The notes beneath the pieces were generated by a model, which searched no databases, was not told the origin of the DNA, and worked only from the letters and a program-made list of their open reading frames with translations. A stretch of 64,000 nucleotides of DNA from an uncultured Poribacteria bacterium (GTDB taxonomy: Bacteria > Poribacteria > WGA-4E > WGA-3G). The position numbers were made by a program, and so were the translations under genes. The stretch lies in contig OX638352.1 in assembly GCA_951813545.1 (NCBI GenBank), positions 62,001-126,000 of the forward strand, given 5' to 3'. This document shows positions 50,802 to 60,881 of the stretch, in pieces (the first letter of the stretch is position 1; the number at the start of each line of letters is the position of its first letter).

Positions 50802-52001
50802 ATGGCTAAGGAAACGTTTGAAAGGACTAAGCCGCACGTCAATGTTGGAACAATCGGCCACGTTGACCACGGTAAGACAACGCTGACGGCAGCAATTACC
50901 ATGGTGCTCTCAAAGCTTGCCGACACTGATTACGTCATGGAATATGACGAAATCGACAAGGCACCTGAAGAAAAAGAGCGTGGTATTACCATTAACACAG
51001 CACACGTTGAATATGAGACCGAGAACCGGCATTACGCACACGTAGATTGCCCCGGACACGCCGACTATATCAAGAATATGATTACCGGTGCGGCGCAGAT
51101 GGACGGTGCAATTCTCGTTGTATCCGCCGCTGACGGTCCTATGCCTCAGACGCGTGAGCACGTGCTACTTGCTCGGCAGGTGAACGTGCCATCTCTCGTC
51201 GTCTTCCTAAATAAAGCAGACATGGTTGATGATGAGGAACTTCTGGAACTCGTCGAACTCGAAGTCCGAGAATTACTCAGCGATTATGACTTCCCTGGCG
51301 ACGATATTCCTATCATCATAGGCTCCGCCCTTGAAGCAATGGAGTCCGGCGGCGACCCCGAAAGCGAAGCATGTGCGCCAATTCTTGAACTCATGGCAGC
51401 TGTTGATGAGTATATTCCAGAACCCGTTCGTGACACCGACAGACCCTTCCTGATGCCGATTGAAGATATCTTCACCATCAGCGGACGTGGGACCGTGGTT
51501 ACTGGTCGGGTGGAGCGCGGCACCATTGAAATCGGAAAAACGGTTGAAATCGTCGGGTTACGCGAAACCCAAGACACCGTCGTCACTGGTGTTGAGATGT
51601 TTAATAAAAGCCTCAACGAAGGTCAAGCTGGCGACAATCTCGGTGCCTTGCTACGTGGCGTTGAACGCGAGGAAGTTGAACGTGGCCAGGTTTTGGCAGT
51701 CCCAGGGACCGTCACGCCGCACACCCAATTTGAAGCCGAAGCCTACATTCTCACGAAAGAGGAAGGCGGACGCTGGAATCCATTCTTTAGTGGATATAGA
51801 CCGCAGTTCTATTTCCGGACAACCGACGTAACCGGAGAGATGAACCTCCCTGAAGGCATCGAAATGATTATGCCAGGCGACAACGCACAGATTACCGTAA
51901 AACTCTCAAAGCCGATTGCGATGGAAGAGCAACTCCGATTCGCGATTCGAGAAGGTGGACAGACCGTCGGTGCTGGTGTTGTTTCCAAAATACTTGAATA
52001 A
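50802..52001 (+). CDS. tuf: Translation elongation factor Tu
   Basis: 399 residues. G1 GHVDHGKT (19-26), effector [16 protein letters not shown]3 DCPGHADY, G4 NKAD (Ala where Cys or Val is more common), then domains II and III with [27 protein letters not shown] and [18 protein letters not shown]. Brings aminoacyl-tRNA to the ribosome. It follows fusA after 220 nt holding a possible promoter and is followed by a terminator. Confidence 0.98.
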   Translation: MAKETFERTKPHVNVGTIGHVDHGKTTLTAAITMVLSKLADTDYVMEYDEIDKAPEEKERGITINTAHVEYETENRHYAHVDCPGHADYIKNMITGAAQMDGAILVVSAADGPMPQTREHVLLARQVNVPSLVVFLNKADMVDDEELLELVELEVRELLSDYDFPGDDIPIIIGSALEAMESGGDPESEACAPILELMAAVDEYIPEPVRDTDRPFLMPIEDIFTISGRGTVVTGRVERGTIEIGKTVEIVGLRETQDTVVTGVEMFNKSLNEGQAGDNLGALLRGVEREEVERGQVLAVPGTVTPHTQFEAEAYILTKEEGGRWNPFFSGYRPQFYFRTTDVTGEMNLPEGIEMIMPGDNAQITVKLSKPIAMEEQLRFAIREGGQTVGAGVVSKILE

Positions 52002-52008
52002 AACGTTT

Positions 52009-52034
52009 GGGCAGGGCTTACGCTCTGCCCTTTT
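52009..52034 (+). terminator. Terminator after tuf
   Basis: GGGCAGGGC (52009-52017) and GCTCTGCCC (52022-52030), loop TTAC, then TTTT: a 9-bp stem with one G-T pair. It separates the str operon from the S10 operon. Confidence 0.85.
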
Positions 52035-52107
52035 AAAGATATCAGTACAGAGAGTTTGGTATGTAGAACAACAAAAACGCTCTGTTTGATAAAGGCGATA
52101 CGAAAAG

Positions 52108-52419
52108 ATGGACAATCAAAAAATTCGCATCCGGCTTAAGGCATTTGACTATCGGTTGTTAGACCTGTCGTCAAAGCAGATAGCAGAAACTGCGAAACGC
52201 ACAGGCGCAGCTGTCTCCGGTCCGATTCCATTGCCGACGAAAAAGCATACCTACACTGTTCAACGTTCAACGTTTACAGACAAGAAATCGCGTGAACAAT
52301 TTGAGATGCGGATTCATAAACGTCTGCTGGATATCTTAGAGACGACTCCGAAAACCGTTGATGCCTTGATGCGTTTGGACCTGCCTGCTGGTGTCGATGT
52401 CAAAATTACGCTTCTCTAA
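52108..52419 (+). CDS. rpsJ: 30S ribosomal protein S10
   Basis: 103 residues. [42 protein letters not shown] and [28 protein letters not shown] are the S10 blocks. S10 sits in the 30S head and, as NusE, in transcription antitermination complexes. First gene of the S10 operon. AAAGG lies upstream of ATG 52108. Confidence 0.98.
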   Translation: MDNQKIRIRLKAFDYRLLDLSSKQIAETAKRTGAAVSGPIPLPTKKHTYTVQRSTFTDKKSREQFEMRIHKRLLDILETTPKTVDALMRLDLPAGVDVKITLL

Positions 52420-52434
52420 CTATGGGAATCTGGT

Positions 52435-52510
52435 CCTATAGACATTGCACCCCACTGAGGTGCTTAAAAGGAATTCCTTTTGAACCCCGTAGGGGTGGCA
52501 TGTTTATAGG
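52435..52510. repeat. 76-bp palindromic repeat between rpsJ and rplC
   Basis: CCTATAGACATTGCACCCC at the left and, inverted, GGGGTGGCATGTTTATAGG at the right form imperfect terminal repeats; the core holds AAAAGGAATTCCTTTT and CCCCGTAGGGG. The CCCCGTAGGGGTGGCATGTTTATAG half resembles a repeat seen in many unrelated bacterial genomes (from memory). It lies in the 132-nt gap inside a ribosomal operon and must be tolerated in the transcript. Confidence 0.65.
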
Positions 52511-52551
52511 GGAACGATGCACAGATTTAATCATCTAAAAAGGCAAAAGAA

Positions 52552-53193
52552 ATGGTTAATGGAATTATTGGCCGCAAAGTCGGCATGACACAAGTCTTTG
52601 AGGATTCAGGCAAAGCCGTGCCTGTTACCGTCATCGAAGCAGGTCCCTGCCCAATTGTCCAACTCAAAACGCAAGAGAAAGACGGATACCAAGCCGTTCA
52701 GTTGGGTTTCGGTGAACAGAAAGAAAGTCGCATAAACAAACCCAGGCGCGGGCATCTCGCCAAAGCTGAGGTTGACTCGACTTTTGTGCTTCGTGAGTTT
52801 CGTGTGCAGAGCCTTAACGACGTGTCCGTAGGAAGTGTTGTTGATGCTAGCGTCTTTTCAGAAGGTGAACTCGTTGATGTGACAGGCACCTCAAAAGGAC
52901 GCGGTTTCACTGGTGTGGTGAAACGCTGGAAATTCGCCGGTGGTAAGAAAAGCCACGGCGGCGAGCAAGACCTTCGTCGTCCCGGTTCCATTGGTGCGAG
53001 CGCGACACCGTCCCGAGTCTTTAAAGGGAAACGGATGGCTGGGCGTTACGGTGCGAAGCATCATACTATCCAAAACTTACCTGTGATTCAAGCCGATCCT
53101 GAACGCAATCTGTTGGTGGTAAAAGGGGCTGTTCCTGGACCACCCAACGGTCTACTTCTAATTAGAAAGGCATCTAAAGCACCGAGTGCATAG
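52552..53193 (+). CDS. rplC: 50S ribosomal protein L3
   Basis: 213 residues. [30 protein letters not shown] at the start, [18 protein letters not shown], and the peptidyl-transferase-reaching loop [33 protein letters not shown] identify L3, one of the two initiators of 50S assembly. Follows rpsJ after a 132-nt gap containing the palindromic repeat. Confidence 0.98.
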   Translation: MVNGIIGRKVGMTQVFEDSGKAVPVTVIEAGPCPIVQLKTQEKDGYQAVQLGFGEQKESRINKPRRGHLAKAEVDSTFVLREFRVQSLNDVSVGSVVDASVFSEGELVDVTGTSKGRGFTGVVKRWKFAGGKKSHGGEQDLRRPGSIGASATPSRVFKGKRMAGRYGAKHHTIQNLPVIQADPERNLLVVKGAVPGPPNGLLLIRKASKAPSA

Positions 53194-53232
53194 GCAGACA
53201 ATCTCTACTAAACTGATTGTCAAGAGGAAAAT

Positions 53233-53880
53233 ATGTCAACTTTAGACGTACACAACAGATCCGGAGCTGTCCTTCACCAAAAAGAATTAACCGATGTATT
53301 CACCGATGCTGAGGTGAATGTCCCTGTTATTCACCAATGTGTTGTTGCTTACCTTGCCAATCAACGGCAAGGCACTGCATCAACAAAGACCCGGAGTGAA
53401 GTAAAAGGTAGTGGGAAAAAACTCTACCGTCAAAAGGGTACTGGCAGAGCTCGTGTTGGGCATGCCAAATCCCCTATTCGTGTACACGGTGGTGTCGCGT
53501 TCGGACCGAAACCGCGTAGTTACCGGCAATACACTCCGAAACAGGTTCGTCGGCTCGGACTCCACAGCGCACTTGCAGACAGGTTTCAGAATCAGCAGTG
53601 CATTCTTGTTGAAGACTTCACGCTTGAACGCCCGCGAACCAAAGACATCGTCAGTCTGTTAAAGGCGGTGAATGCAGAAGGGAAAGTGTTGCTTGTTCTC
53701 GATGAACACGACTTGAATATCCACCTCTCTGTAAGGAACATTCCGAAAGTTAATAGCTGCACATGGAATAACCTCAACGTTTATCAGGTCATGTGGCATG
53801 ATACATTGATAATCACTGAAAACGCTGCTGAGAAACTGGAATCTAAATTTGTCAGTACTAGTTCAGATACAGAAGGATAA
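53233..53880 (+). CDS. rplD: 50S ribosomal protein L4
   Basis: 215 residues. The exit-tunnel loop reads KTRSEVKGSGKKLYRQKGTGRARVGHAKSPIRVHGGVAFGPKPRSY; the globular part follows with LGLHSALADRF and VEDFTLERPRTKDI. The usual Arg-rich LRGKGT-type tip is replaced by KLYRQKGTGRARVG, still canonical. In E. coli L4 regulates its own operon; no such leader can be proven here. AGAGGAAAAT precedes ATG 53233. Confidence 0.97.
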   Translation: MSTLDVHNRSGAVLHQKELTDVFTDAEVNVPVIHQCVVAYLANQRQGTASTKTRSEVKGSGKKLYRQKGTGRARVGHAKSPIRVHGGVAFGPKPRSYRQYTPKQVRRLGLHSALADRFQNQQCILVEDFTLERPRTKDIVSLLKAVNAEGKVLLVLDEHDLNIHLSVRNIPKVNSCTWNNLNVYQVMWHDTLIITENAAEKLESKFVSTSSDTEG

Positions 53881-53885
53881 AGCTG

Positions 53886-54185
53886 ATGAAAGATACATAC
53901 CAGATTATATTACAACCGCTAATCACGGAGAAAAGCACAGTACTCCGCGATGCTAACAAGTACGCGTTTGTTGTTAATCGCGAAGCAACGAAGCCAGAGA
54001 TTCGGCGAGCGGCAGAAGAATTGTTCGATATTCAAGGAGACATTCTCAAAGTTCGTACGATGCGCGTTCGCGGTAAACCCAAAGGTAAAATGTTGCGTTA
54101 TCAACGTGGCAGAAGACCAAATTGGAAGAAAGCAATCATTACCCTAAGAGAAGGCGCAACCATCCAAGCCTTTGAAGCTATATAG
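53886..54185 (+). CDS. rplW: 50S ribosomal protein L23
   Basis: 99 residues. YQIILQPLITEKSTVLRDANKYAFVVNREATKPEIRRAAEELFDIQGDILKVRTMRVRGKPK is typical L23, the tunnel-exit protein that docks trigger factor and SRP. Starts 5 nt after rplD with AAGG overlapping the rplD stop region, so tightly coupled. Confidence 0.97.
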   Translation: MKDTYQIILQPLITEKSTVLRDANKYAFVVNREATKPEIRRAAEELFDIQGDILKVRTMRVRGKPKGKMLRYQRGRRPNWKKAIITLREGATIQAFEAI

Positions 54186-54370
54186 GAATAGTAAGTAAAG
54201 AAAATTGAAAATTAAAGTAATTTTTGTATAGTCGCTCACAGTGATGATTGCCAAACGGGTAATCCGCTCAATGTAAATCGACCAGAGTGTCAGAAGAAGT
54301 CATAACTTAGGTAAGAGCATATTCGCCTAAGAAAAAGCTATTACTGGCACCTTCAAAAAAGGAAATTAGA

Positions 54371-55186
54371 GTGCCTAAAACTTATTCACCGATAACCCCA
54401 AGTCGCCGGTTTATGACTGGGTATACCTTTGAAGAAATTACACGGAGCAAACCGGAAAAATCTCTCGTCAAAGGCATGAAGCAAAAAGCCGGTCGGAACG
54501 CGAGTGGTCGCTTGACAGTGAGACGCCGTGGTGGCGGACACAAGCGCCGATACCGGGTCATCGATTTCAAACGAGACAAGTTTGGCATTCCTGCTAAAGT
54601 CGCCTCAATTGAATATGATCCAAACCGCTCCGCGCACATCGCCCTGCTACACTATGTTGATGGGGAAAAACGCTACATCCTCGCACCTGTTGGTATTCAG
54701 GTTGGCGACATGTTAGAGTCAGGCGCGGATGCCGAGATTCGGGTCGGTAATGCCTTACCGCTCGAAAAAATTCCGCTCGGATCCTCAATCCACAACATAG
54801 AGATGCACCCTGGCAAAGGCGGACAACTGGTGCGGAGTGCCGGTGGTGCTGCACAATTGGTTGACAGAGAAGGGAAGTACGCGCGTATCCGACTTCCATC
54901 AGGTGAGATTCGACTTATTCTAGTGCGAGCAATGGCAACACTCGGACAGGTCGGCAACGTCAGCAAGATCGTCATTGGTAAAGCGGGTCGTTCAAGATGG
55001 CTCGGAAAACGACCAAAAGTTAGAGGCGTGGCGATGAATCCGATAGATCATCCGCATGGTGGTGGAGAAGGAAAGAGTTCTGGCGGTAGACATCCGGTTA
55101 CCCCTTGGGGTGTTCCAACTAAAGGGTATAAGACTCGAAACCCGAAGAAGAAATCGGGCCGCTATATTGTCGGAAGACGGAAATAG
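54371..55186 (+). CDS. rplB: 50S ribosomal protein L2
   Basis: 271 residues from GTG 54371. RPEKSL-type segment, [85 protein letters not shown] and the catalytically important [30 protein letters not shown] (His in NPIDHPHGG) are all present. A 185-nt gap with a CTTAGG/CCTAAG hairpin separates it from rplW, unusual inside this operon. Confidence 0.98.
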   Translation: MPKTYSPITPSRRFMTGYTFEEITRSKPEKSLVKGMKQKAGRNASGRLTVRRRGGGHKRRYRVIDFKRDKFGIPAKVASIEYDPNRSAHIALLHYVDGEKRYILAPVGIQVGDMLESGADAEIRVGNALPLEKIPLGSSIHNIEMHPGKGGQLVRSAGGAAQLVDREGKYARIRLPSGEIRLILVRAMATLGQVGNVSKIVIGKAGRSRWLGKRPKVRGVAMNPIDHPHGGGEGKSSGGRHPVTPWGVPTKGYKTRNPKKKSGRYIVGRRK

Positions 55187-55248
55187 TCTTTTGCGCAAAT
55201 GCCTCGCTCAGCAAGGGCTTAACGTTCACAAGGTAGAGGAGAAATATA

Positions 55249-55524
55249 ATGGCGCGTTCTCTCAAAAAGGGACCTTACATAGACCCTAAACTTGCCAAGA
55301 AGATAGCTGTTATGGAGCGTTCTGGTAGCAAACGGGTGGTTCGGACTTGGTCCCGTCGTTCAATGATTACCCCGGAGTTGGTAGGACACACGTTAGCGAT
55401 TTATAACGGAAAAAAGTTCTTCCCCGTATACATTACGGAGAATATGGTAGGACACAAGCTCGGGGAATTTTCGCCGACTCGCACTTTCCGTTCCCACACA
55501 GGTGGTGGCGGTGCGAGAAGATAG
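55249..55524 (+). CDS. rpsS: 30S ribosomal protein S19
   Basis: 91 residues. [69 protein letters not shown] are typical of S19, which forms a head complex with S13. GTAGAGGAGAAAT precedes ATG 55249. Confidence 0.98.
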   Translation: MARSLKKGPYIDPKLAKKIAVMERSGSKRVVRTWSRRSMITPELVGHTLAIYNGKKFFPVYITENMVGHKLGEFSPTRTFRSHTGGGGARR

Positions 55525-55646
55525 TTTTGTGATAGCCTTCATCGTAGATTAAGGTACTCTGTATTTCTTTTTTTTCAAGTGATGCATTTAGATGCCTTGT
55601 ATGAATCACGATGAAACCAGCAAATTGCTTTTATTAGGAGACACTG

Positions 55647-56000
55647 ATGGAAGCCAGATCTAAGATTAGGAACGCCTCGGTTGCACCACGGAAAGCCCGC
55701 TTAGTAGCCGATCTCGTCCGTAATCAGTATGTTGAGGATGCGTTAAGTCAGCTGCGCTTTACGCATAAAGCCGCGTCCCCTATAATTTACAAACTGATTC
55801 AGTCAGCAGCTGCGAACGCACAATATCAGGATCCGAGCATCGACATCACAAACTTATATGTCAAAGAGATTCGGGTTGATGAAGGGGTTACGCGGAAATG
55901 GATACGTCCCCGGGCGCGAGGTATGGCAAATAGGATTCTAAAACGAAGCAGCCATATCATCGTCGTCGTTGATGAGGAGAGCACCGAAAGTGGTGAGTAA
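55647..56000 (+). CDS. rplV: 50S ribosomal protein L22
   Basis: 117 residues. ASVAPRKARLVADLVRNQYVEDALSQLRFTHKAASPIIYKLIQSAAANAQ and the tunnel hairpin VDEGVTRKWIRPRARGMANRILKRSSHIIVVVDE fit L22. TTAGGAGACACTG precedes ATG 55647; the gap to rpsS is 122 nt. Confidence 0.97.
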   Translation: MEARSKIRNASVAPRKARLVADLVRNQYVEDALSQLRFTHKAASPIIYKLIQSAAANAQYQDPSIDITNLYVKEIRVDEGVTRKWIRPRARGMANRILKRSSHIIVVVDEESTESGE

Positions 56001-56079
56001 CAGCACACAATTACAAGGCATCGGTAGCACGACTCGGTCTCCACATCGCGAACGGGACAGAGTTTGACAGGAGGTTTGC

Positions 56080-56907
56080 GTGGGACAAAAAACTCATCCG
56101 CGTGGATTACGCTTAGGAATCATTGAGACGTGGGATTCAAAGTGGTATAGCGAACGGGATTACGCTAAATGGCTCCATGAAGATTTCAAAATTCAAGAGT
56201 TCGTCAAAGAGCAACTTGCGCGTGCAGGTATTTCGCGTGTTGAAGTGGAACGCGTAGCTGACCGTTGTAGTATTAATATCCATACAGCACGTCCAGGCAT
56301 TGTGATTGGTCGTCGCGGCGCAGAAGCCGAGAAACTACAAGCTCTCATCGAAAAAGAGGTCGGCTGCCCTGTTCGGATCAATGTCTCGGAGATCAGGGAA
56401 CCAGAATTAGATGCCCAACTCGTAGCAGAAGATGTTGCCACACAAATAGAACGCCGTGCAGGCTTTAAACAAGCAATGCGGCGGAAAATTTCCGGCTCAA
56501 TACAAGCAGGGGCATTGGGCGTTAAAATCATGGTGAGCGGTAGGTTGGATGGTAAGGAAATCGCCCGTGCCGAGTCCAGCATTGAAGGACGGGTCCCTCT
56601 TCATACGCTCAGAGCCGATGTTGACTACGGATTTACAGAAGCAAATACAACCTATGGTAAAATCGGGGTCAAAACATGGATTTTTAAAGGCGAAATTATT
56701 GGTGTCCCGGACAAATTAAAAGGGGAATCATCTGTCCGTCGTCAACCTGGACGACGTGAAGACACAGGTTCACAACGTCCCGAACGCCGCCGTAGTGACA
56801 GGCGTTCCGGCTCCCAAGGCTCACGCTCCCGGCAATCTGGAGAACAAGGCAGAGGAAGAGGTCGGCGCCGGCAACGTCAAAGCGGAGGGAATTCCGAGCG
56901 CGGTTGA
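56080..56907 (+). CDS. rpsC: 30S ribosomal protein S3 with extended basic tail
   Basis: 275 residues from GTG 56080 (AGGAGG upstream). The conserved part (1-215) has GQKTHPRGLRLGI, the KH domain INIHTARPGIVIGRRGAEAEKLQALIEKEVGC, and GRVPLHTLRADVDYGFTEANTTYGKIGVKTWIFKGE. Beyond it a ~60-residue Arg/Gly/Ser/Gln-rich, probably disordered tail (RRQPGRREDTGSQRPERRRSDRR ... GRGRGRRRQRQSGG) extends well past the usual ~210-235 residues. S3 helps form the mRNA entry channel. Confidence 0.97.
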   Translation: MGQKTHPRGLRLGIIETWDSKWYSERDYAKWLHEDFKIQEFVKEQLARAGISRVEVERVADRCSINIHTARPGIVIGRRGAEAEKLQALIEKEVGCPVRINVSEIREPELDAQLVAEDVATQIERRAGFKQAMRRKISGSIQAGALGVKIMVSGRLDGKEIARAESSIEGRVPLHTLRADVDYGFTEANTTYGKIGVKTWIFKGEIIGVPDKLKGESSVRRQPGRREDTGSQRPERRRSDRRSGSQGSRSRQSGEQGRGRGRRRQRQSGGNSERG

Positions 56908-56943
56908 TAACCGCATCTACAGATTTTTAAGGAGGCCCTTAAG

Positions 56944-57357
56944 GTGTTAATGCCGAAACGTGTGATGCGCCGCTACGTGCATCGCGGGAAACGCCGTGGA
57001 AAGCCACTCCGAGGTTCACAGATTAACTTCGGCGAATACGGCTTACAAGCCATGGAGGCTGGTTGGATTACCAGTAACCAGATCGAATCGGCGCGTGTCG
57101 CTATTACGCGATATGTACGCCGCGGTGGAAAAATTTGGATCAAAATTTTTCCCCATAAACCACTCAGTAAACAACCTGCTGAAACGCGCATGGGTAAGGG
57201 TAAAAAAGGACCTCCTGAACATTGGGTCGCCGTTGTTAAACCCGGCAGAGTCCTTTATGAATTAAGTGGCGTTTCGCTTGAAGATGCAAAAGGGGCGATG
57301 GAACGAGCCGCCCACAAATTGCCAATTAAGACTAAGTTCGTTGCACGGAATGAGTAA
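56944..57357 (+). CDS. rplP: 50S ribosomal protein L16
   Basis: 137 residues. [104 protein letters not shown] is typical (given here with one Lys fewer than the read GKGKKG). L16 shapes the A-site tRNA path. AAGGAGG (56930-56936) favours GTG 56944 by spacing (8 nt); ATG 56950 would match the family N-terminus exactly. Both starts are possible. Confidence 0.97.
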   Translation: MLMPKRVMRRYVHRGKRRGKPLRGSQINFGEYGLQAMEAGWITSNQIESARVAITRYVRRGGKIWIKIFPHKPLSKQPAETRMGKGKKGPPEHWVAVVKPGRVLYELSGVSLEDAKGAMERAAHKLPIKTKFVARNE

Positions 57358-57443
57358 TTTCGTCTGCGACTCCGACGTTGAAAAAATTACGAGTGTAGCG
57401 ATGCGACATTGTGATTTTGACAACACACAAGGAGATTCGGAAA

Positions 57444-57632
57444 ATGAAAGCGGATGAACTACGAGGAAAGACAACTGAAGAATTAGAAGGTGAACTGAAG
57501 ACTCTGAAAGAGAATCTGTTTAACCAGAAATTCCGAAATGTCTTGGGACAACAAGAAGATACAACGCATATCGGAAAGATTCGGAAGGACATTGCACGTG
57601 TAAAAACTGTTCTGCGGTCCCGCTCAGAGTAA
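57444..57632 (+). CDS. rpmC: 50S ribosomal protein L29
   Basis: 62 residues from ATG 57444 (AAGGAG 9 nt upstream; the frame is open back to 57411). KADELRGKTTEELEGELKTLKENLFNQKFRNVLGQQEDTTHIGKIRKDIARVKTVLRSR is the standard two-helix L29 at the tunnel exit. Confidence 0.95.
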   Translation: MKADELRGKTTEELEGELKTLKENLFNQKFRNVLGQQEDTTHIGKIRKDIARVKTVLRSRSE

Positions 57633-57744
57633 ACGGACTTATTGGACAAGGTTGCGTGCTTCAGCAGAGTTCCGTTTCATCAAATTTGTACTGTGTGCGT
57701 CCAAAACGCATTTCAATAGGTTTTGACTGGTTTGGAGGATAAAG

Positions 57745-58020
57745 TTGAACGAGGAAAGACGAAAACATCGCAAATTTCGGACGGGTCTTGTTACCAGTAA
57801 CAGTATGGACAAAACTGTCTCAGTGTCAATTGTTCGTCGCTATCAACATCCCCTTTACAAAAAGGTAGTCCGGAAAACGAAAAAGTTTCTAGTTCACGAT
57901 GAACAGAACAGTTGTAACGTCGGTGATGTGGTGCAGGTTGTCGAAACCCGACCGCTGAGTCGTCATAAACGGTGGCGGGTTCAGGCGATCGTAAGCGCAG
58001 CGCAGCCCGCAAACGATTAA
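57745..58020 (+). CDS. rpsQ: 30S ribosomal protein S17
   Basis: 91 residues from TTG 57745, with GGAGG 7-8 nt upstream; no in-frame ATG lies nearby. [50 protein letters not shown] and [20 protein letters not shown] identify S17. Confidence 0.96.
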   Translation: MNEERRKHRKFRTGLVTSNSMDKTVSVSIVRRYQHPLYKKVVRKTKKFLVHDEQNSCNVGDVVQVVETRPLSRHKRWRVQAIVSAAQPAND

Positions 58021-58135
58021 GAAGTGCTACGACCAATACTGCACGTGGTTCAAAAGCACTCGAGAAGAAAGGGTTCATCTCCACTCTGGCGTTTCCAAAC
58101 ACACCGTTTTGAAAACGATAGAGGAGAATATAAAA

Positions 58136-58519
58136 ATGGTTCAATCATATACGCGATTAACCTGTGCTGATAATACTGGCGCAAGGAAGTTAATGTGCAT
58201 TAGTGTACTAGGGGGAACTCGTCGTCGCTATGCCCGCGTAGGCGACGTGATTGTAGCAAGCATCAAGGAAGCGGTCCCTAATACACAGGTAAAAGCCGGT
58301 GAAGTTGTTCGCGCAGTTGTAGTCCGCACTACTAAGGAATACCGACGCACGGACGGTTCCTATATTAAATTCGACCAGAACGCTGCGGTTCTCGTCCACC
58401 CACCGGATCGAGAAGGCAGTCAACTTCCGCGAGGGACTCGCATCTTCGGGCCCGTTGCGCGAGAGCTCAGAGAAAAGGGTTTCACCCGAATTATCTCGCT
58501 TGCACCCGAGGTGATTTAG
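58136..58519 (+). CDS. rplN: 50S ribosomal protein L14
   Basis: 127 residues from ATG 58136 (GAGGAGAATATAAAA upstream; the frame is open to 58109). [71 protein letters not shown] and [28 protein letters not shown] fit L14. The VQSYTRL start is slightly different from the usual IQ-E-T-L. Confidence 0.97.
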   Translation: MVQSYTRLTCADNTGARKLMCISVLGGTRRRYARVGDVIVASIKEAVPNTQVKAGEVVRAVVVRTTKEYRRTDGSYIKFDQNAAVLVHPPDREGSQLPRGTRIFGPVARELREKGFTRIISLAPEVI

Positions 58520-58529
58520 GAGGGCAATT

Positions 58530-58763
58530 GTGGCACAGCGAAAACTACATATCAAGAAGAACGATACGGTGGTAGTTCTCAGTGGGCAAGACCGAGGTAA
58601 ACAAGGCGTTGTTTTAGAGGTGTTCCCAAAGAAGCAGCGGGCAATCGTTGAAGGCGTTCATATAGTTACACGACACCTCCGACCAAATCAAGCCGGACAA
58701 GGTGGTATCGTTGAACGCGAAGGCACCATTCATGTTTCTAACCTCAAAAAGGTTGATGCCTAA
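58530..58763 (+). CDS. rplX: 50S ribosomal protein L24, short form
   Basis: 77 residues from GTG 58530 (AGGAGG upstream). LHIKKNDTVVVLSGQDRGKQGVVLEVFPKKQRAIVEGVHIVTRHLRPNQAGQGGIVEREGTIHVSNLKKVD is the KOW-domain core; the C-terminal ~25 residues of most L24 proteins are absent. The stop codon is clear and the next gene is complete, so this is a short version, not a truncation by shift that I can see. Confidence 0.95.
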   Translation: MAQRKLHIKKNDTVVVLSGQDRGKQGVVLEVFPKKQRAIVEGVHIVTRHLRPNQAGQGGIVEREGTIHVSNLKKVDA

Positions 58764-58853
58764 ACCGGAATAGATCACTTTAGACCCCTCAGAAGAGGTG
58801 CCTTGCAAAAGCACCCTTCATGGAATATACGATTTCTATAGGATATAAGGCTT

Positions 58854-59417
58854 ATGAGCCCATTCAAAGAATTTTATCAATCGGAAGTCATACCCGCACT
58901 GCAAAATCATTTTAACTATGAAAATGTGATGCAGATTCCGAAATTGGACAAGATTACACTGAATATCGGTGTCGGCGCAGCAGTTCAGACCCCAAATGTA
59001 TTGGAAGATGCCGTTGAAGAATTGAGTCTAATTGCGGGTCAACGAGCAATCATCACACGCGCCAAAAAGTCTATCTCTGCCTTCAAAATCAGAGGTCCAT
59101 CGAAGTTAGGACGTACTCCTGGCATGGCTATCGGGTGTAAGGTTACACTTCGGCAGCAGAGGATGTATGAGTTCCTTAATCGTCTGATTAACGTCGTGCT
59201 CCCTCAAATTCGGGATTTTCGCGGTGTATCGCCGGATTCTTTTGACGGTCGCGGTAACTATTCGCTCGGCCTCACCGAACAATTAATTTTTCCCGAAATT
59301 GATTACGACCAAATCAACGATATCCGAGGTATGAATGTAACCATTGTTACTACCGCCCCAACAGACGAAGAAGGCCGCGAGTTGCTAAGACTGCTAGGGA
59401 TGCCGTTTCGGAATTAG
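58854..59417 (+). CDS. rplE: 50S ribosomal protein L5
   Basis: 187 residues. [117 protein letters not shown] are typical. L5 binds 5S rRNA. Preceded by GATATAAGGCTT. Confidence 0.98.
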   Translation: MSPFKEFYQSEVIPALQNHFNYENVMQIPKLDKITLNIGVGAAVQTPNVLEDAVEELSLIAGQRAIITRAKKSISAFKIRGPSKLGRTPGMAIGCKVTLRQQRMYEFLNRLINVVLPQIRDFRGVSPDSFDGRGNYSLGLTEQLIFPEIDYDQINDIRGMNVTIVTTAPTDEEGRELLRLLGMPFRN

Positions 59418-59538
59418 ATTCAGTGTATTGAGGTTTTGCTAAATCGCTGTCTAAACAACCACATAGGCTTCCCTTTATCCGCAGCTAACTTCCAAAATCC
59501 GTACACATTACGGATAAACAAGGAAAGGAGCATCCAGG

Positions 59539-59724
59539 TTGGCAAGTAAATCATGGATTGCCAAACAGAAAAGAACCCCGCGGTTCCAAACCCGAAAATA
59601 TAGCCGTTGTAAGAGTTGCGGTAGGTCGCGTGGGTATCTTCGCAAGTTTGAATTGTGTCGCATCTGTTTTCGCCTCTTTGCCCGCGCCGGTAAAATTCCC
59701 GGTGTCCGAAAGGCGAGTTGGTAA
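59539..59724 (+). CDS. rpsN: 30S ribosomal protein S14, zinc-binding type
   Basis: 61 residues from TTG 59539 with AAAGGAG upstream. [23 protein letters not shown] is followed by [38 protein letters not shown]; the CxxC ... CxxC set (here C-K-S-C and C-R-I-C) marks the zinc (type Z) form. Confidence 0.97.
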   Translation: MASKSWIAKQKRTPRFQTRKYSRCKSCGRSRGYLRKFELCRICFRLFARAGKIPGVRKASW

Positions 59725-59811
59725 AAAACTGGACTAGTTGTCCCTCGATTACACAAACACGATGGGCACAGCGATCCTTCAAAAACGAGAACAAAATAAG
59801 GAGAATCTTTC

Positions 59812-60213
59812 ATGTCGATGACCGATCCGATTGCAGATATGTTAACACGTATCCGCAATGCCAATATGGCAGGACATGAACGCGTTGAAATCCCCTCTTC
59901 AAAAGTCAAAGCCGAGATCGCACGTATTTTGGCAGAAGAAGGTTTCGTCCGAAACTATCGCTTGATCGAAGATGGAAAACAGGGGATTTTAAGAATTTAC
60001 TTGAAATACGGAAACACTAAAAAAGAGAAGGTCATCACAAACCTTAGGCGCATCAGCAAACCCGGTAGGAGAGTTTACGCGAAAGCCGATAGTCTGCCAC
60101 GGGTTTATGGAGGACTTGGTGTCGCGATTTTATCGACATCTGTTGGTTTAAAAACCACGCCAGAATGCCGTCAAGAAAAAATCGGCGGCGAAGTCCTCTG
60201 CTACGTCTGGTAA
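59812..60213 (+). CDS. rpsH: 30S ribosomal protein S8
   Basis: 133 residues. [47 protein letters not shown] at the start and [47 protein letters not shown] at the end. S8 ends in the usual G-GE-LCYVW. In E. coli S8 represses spc translation. AAGGAGAATCTTTC precedes the start. Confidence 0.97.
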   Translation: MSMTDPIADMLTRIRNANMAGHERVEIPSSKVKAEIARILAEEGFVRNYRLIEDGKQGILRIYLKYGNTKKEKVITNLRRISKPGRRVYAKADSLPRVYGGLGVAILSTSVGLKTTPECRQEKIGGEVLCYVW

Positions 60214-60252
60214 GATCTTGCTGATGACTCTTGACGAGTTGGGAGAAATAGA

Positions 60253-60822
60253 ATGTCACGTATTGGACTAAAACCGATTCCGGTGCCTGACAAGGTGCAG
60301 GTAGCTTTAAACAAAAGCGATGTGCAGGTGGATGGACCGAAAGGGAGCCTCAACTGGAAACTTCCAGAAGGCATCAATGCGACGCTTGAGGAAAACATCT
60401 TAACCATCCAAAGAGCGAGCGAACTCAAACAGTATAAAGCCTTGCATGGGTTGGCGCGCAGCCTCATTGCTAACATGGTTACCGGTGTTTCAGAAGGCTT
60501 TGAGAAAAAACTACGAGTGGTTGGCACGGGCTATCGCGCCGAAGTCAATCGCGAGAAAAATTTGGTTCTTGACGTTGGCTATTCACACTCTGTCACTTAC
60601 GCTCCACCTGAAGGCGTAACGCTGAGTGTTGAACCTACTGAAAATATAAACGGGCAGACCCATACACCTGTCATTGTCAGTGGCATTGACAAACAACTAG
60701 TTGGACAAGTGGCGGCTTCTATTCGCCAAATCAAGAAACCGGAGATCTACAAACCTTGCAAAGGTATCCGTTACGATGGCGAACGCGTCCGAGAAAAAGA
60801 AGGAAAAGCTGCCATTGGCTAA
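60253..60822 (+). CDS. rplF: 50S ribosomal protein L6
   Basis: 189 residues. MSRIGLKPIPVPDKVQV, DGPKGSLNWKLPEGI, LHGLARSLIANMVTGVSEGFEKKLRVVGTGYRAEV and the C-terminal QVAASIRQIKKPEIYKPCKGIRYDGERVREKEGKAAIG are typical L6 blocks. GGGAGAAATAGA precedes ATG 60253. Confidence 0.97.
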   Translation: MSRIGLKPIPVPDKVQVALNKSDVQVDGPKGSLNWKLPEGINATLEENILTIQRASELKQYKALHGLARSLIANMVTGVSEGFEKKLRVVGTGYRAEVNREKNLVLDVGYSHSVTYAPPEGVTLSVEPTENINGQTHTPVIVSGIDKQLVGQVAASIRQIKKPEIYKPCKGIRYDGERVREKEGKAAIG

Positions 60823-60881
60823 CGCTATTATATTTTGAGCGCTAGCAAATCGAAAGCGTGTCATAGTAATAAGGAGACCCC

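Noticed and set aside
54186..54370. Hidden small gene between rplW and rplB
   Set aside because: No frame with start and ribosome binding site; only a CTTAGG/CCTAAG hairpin is seen.
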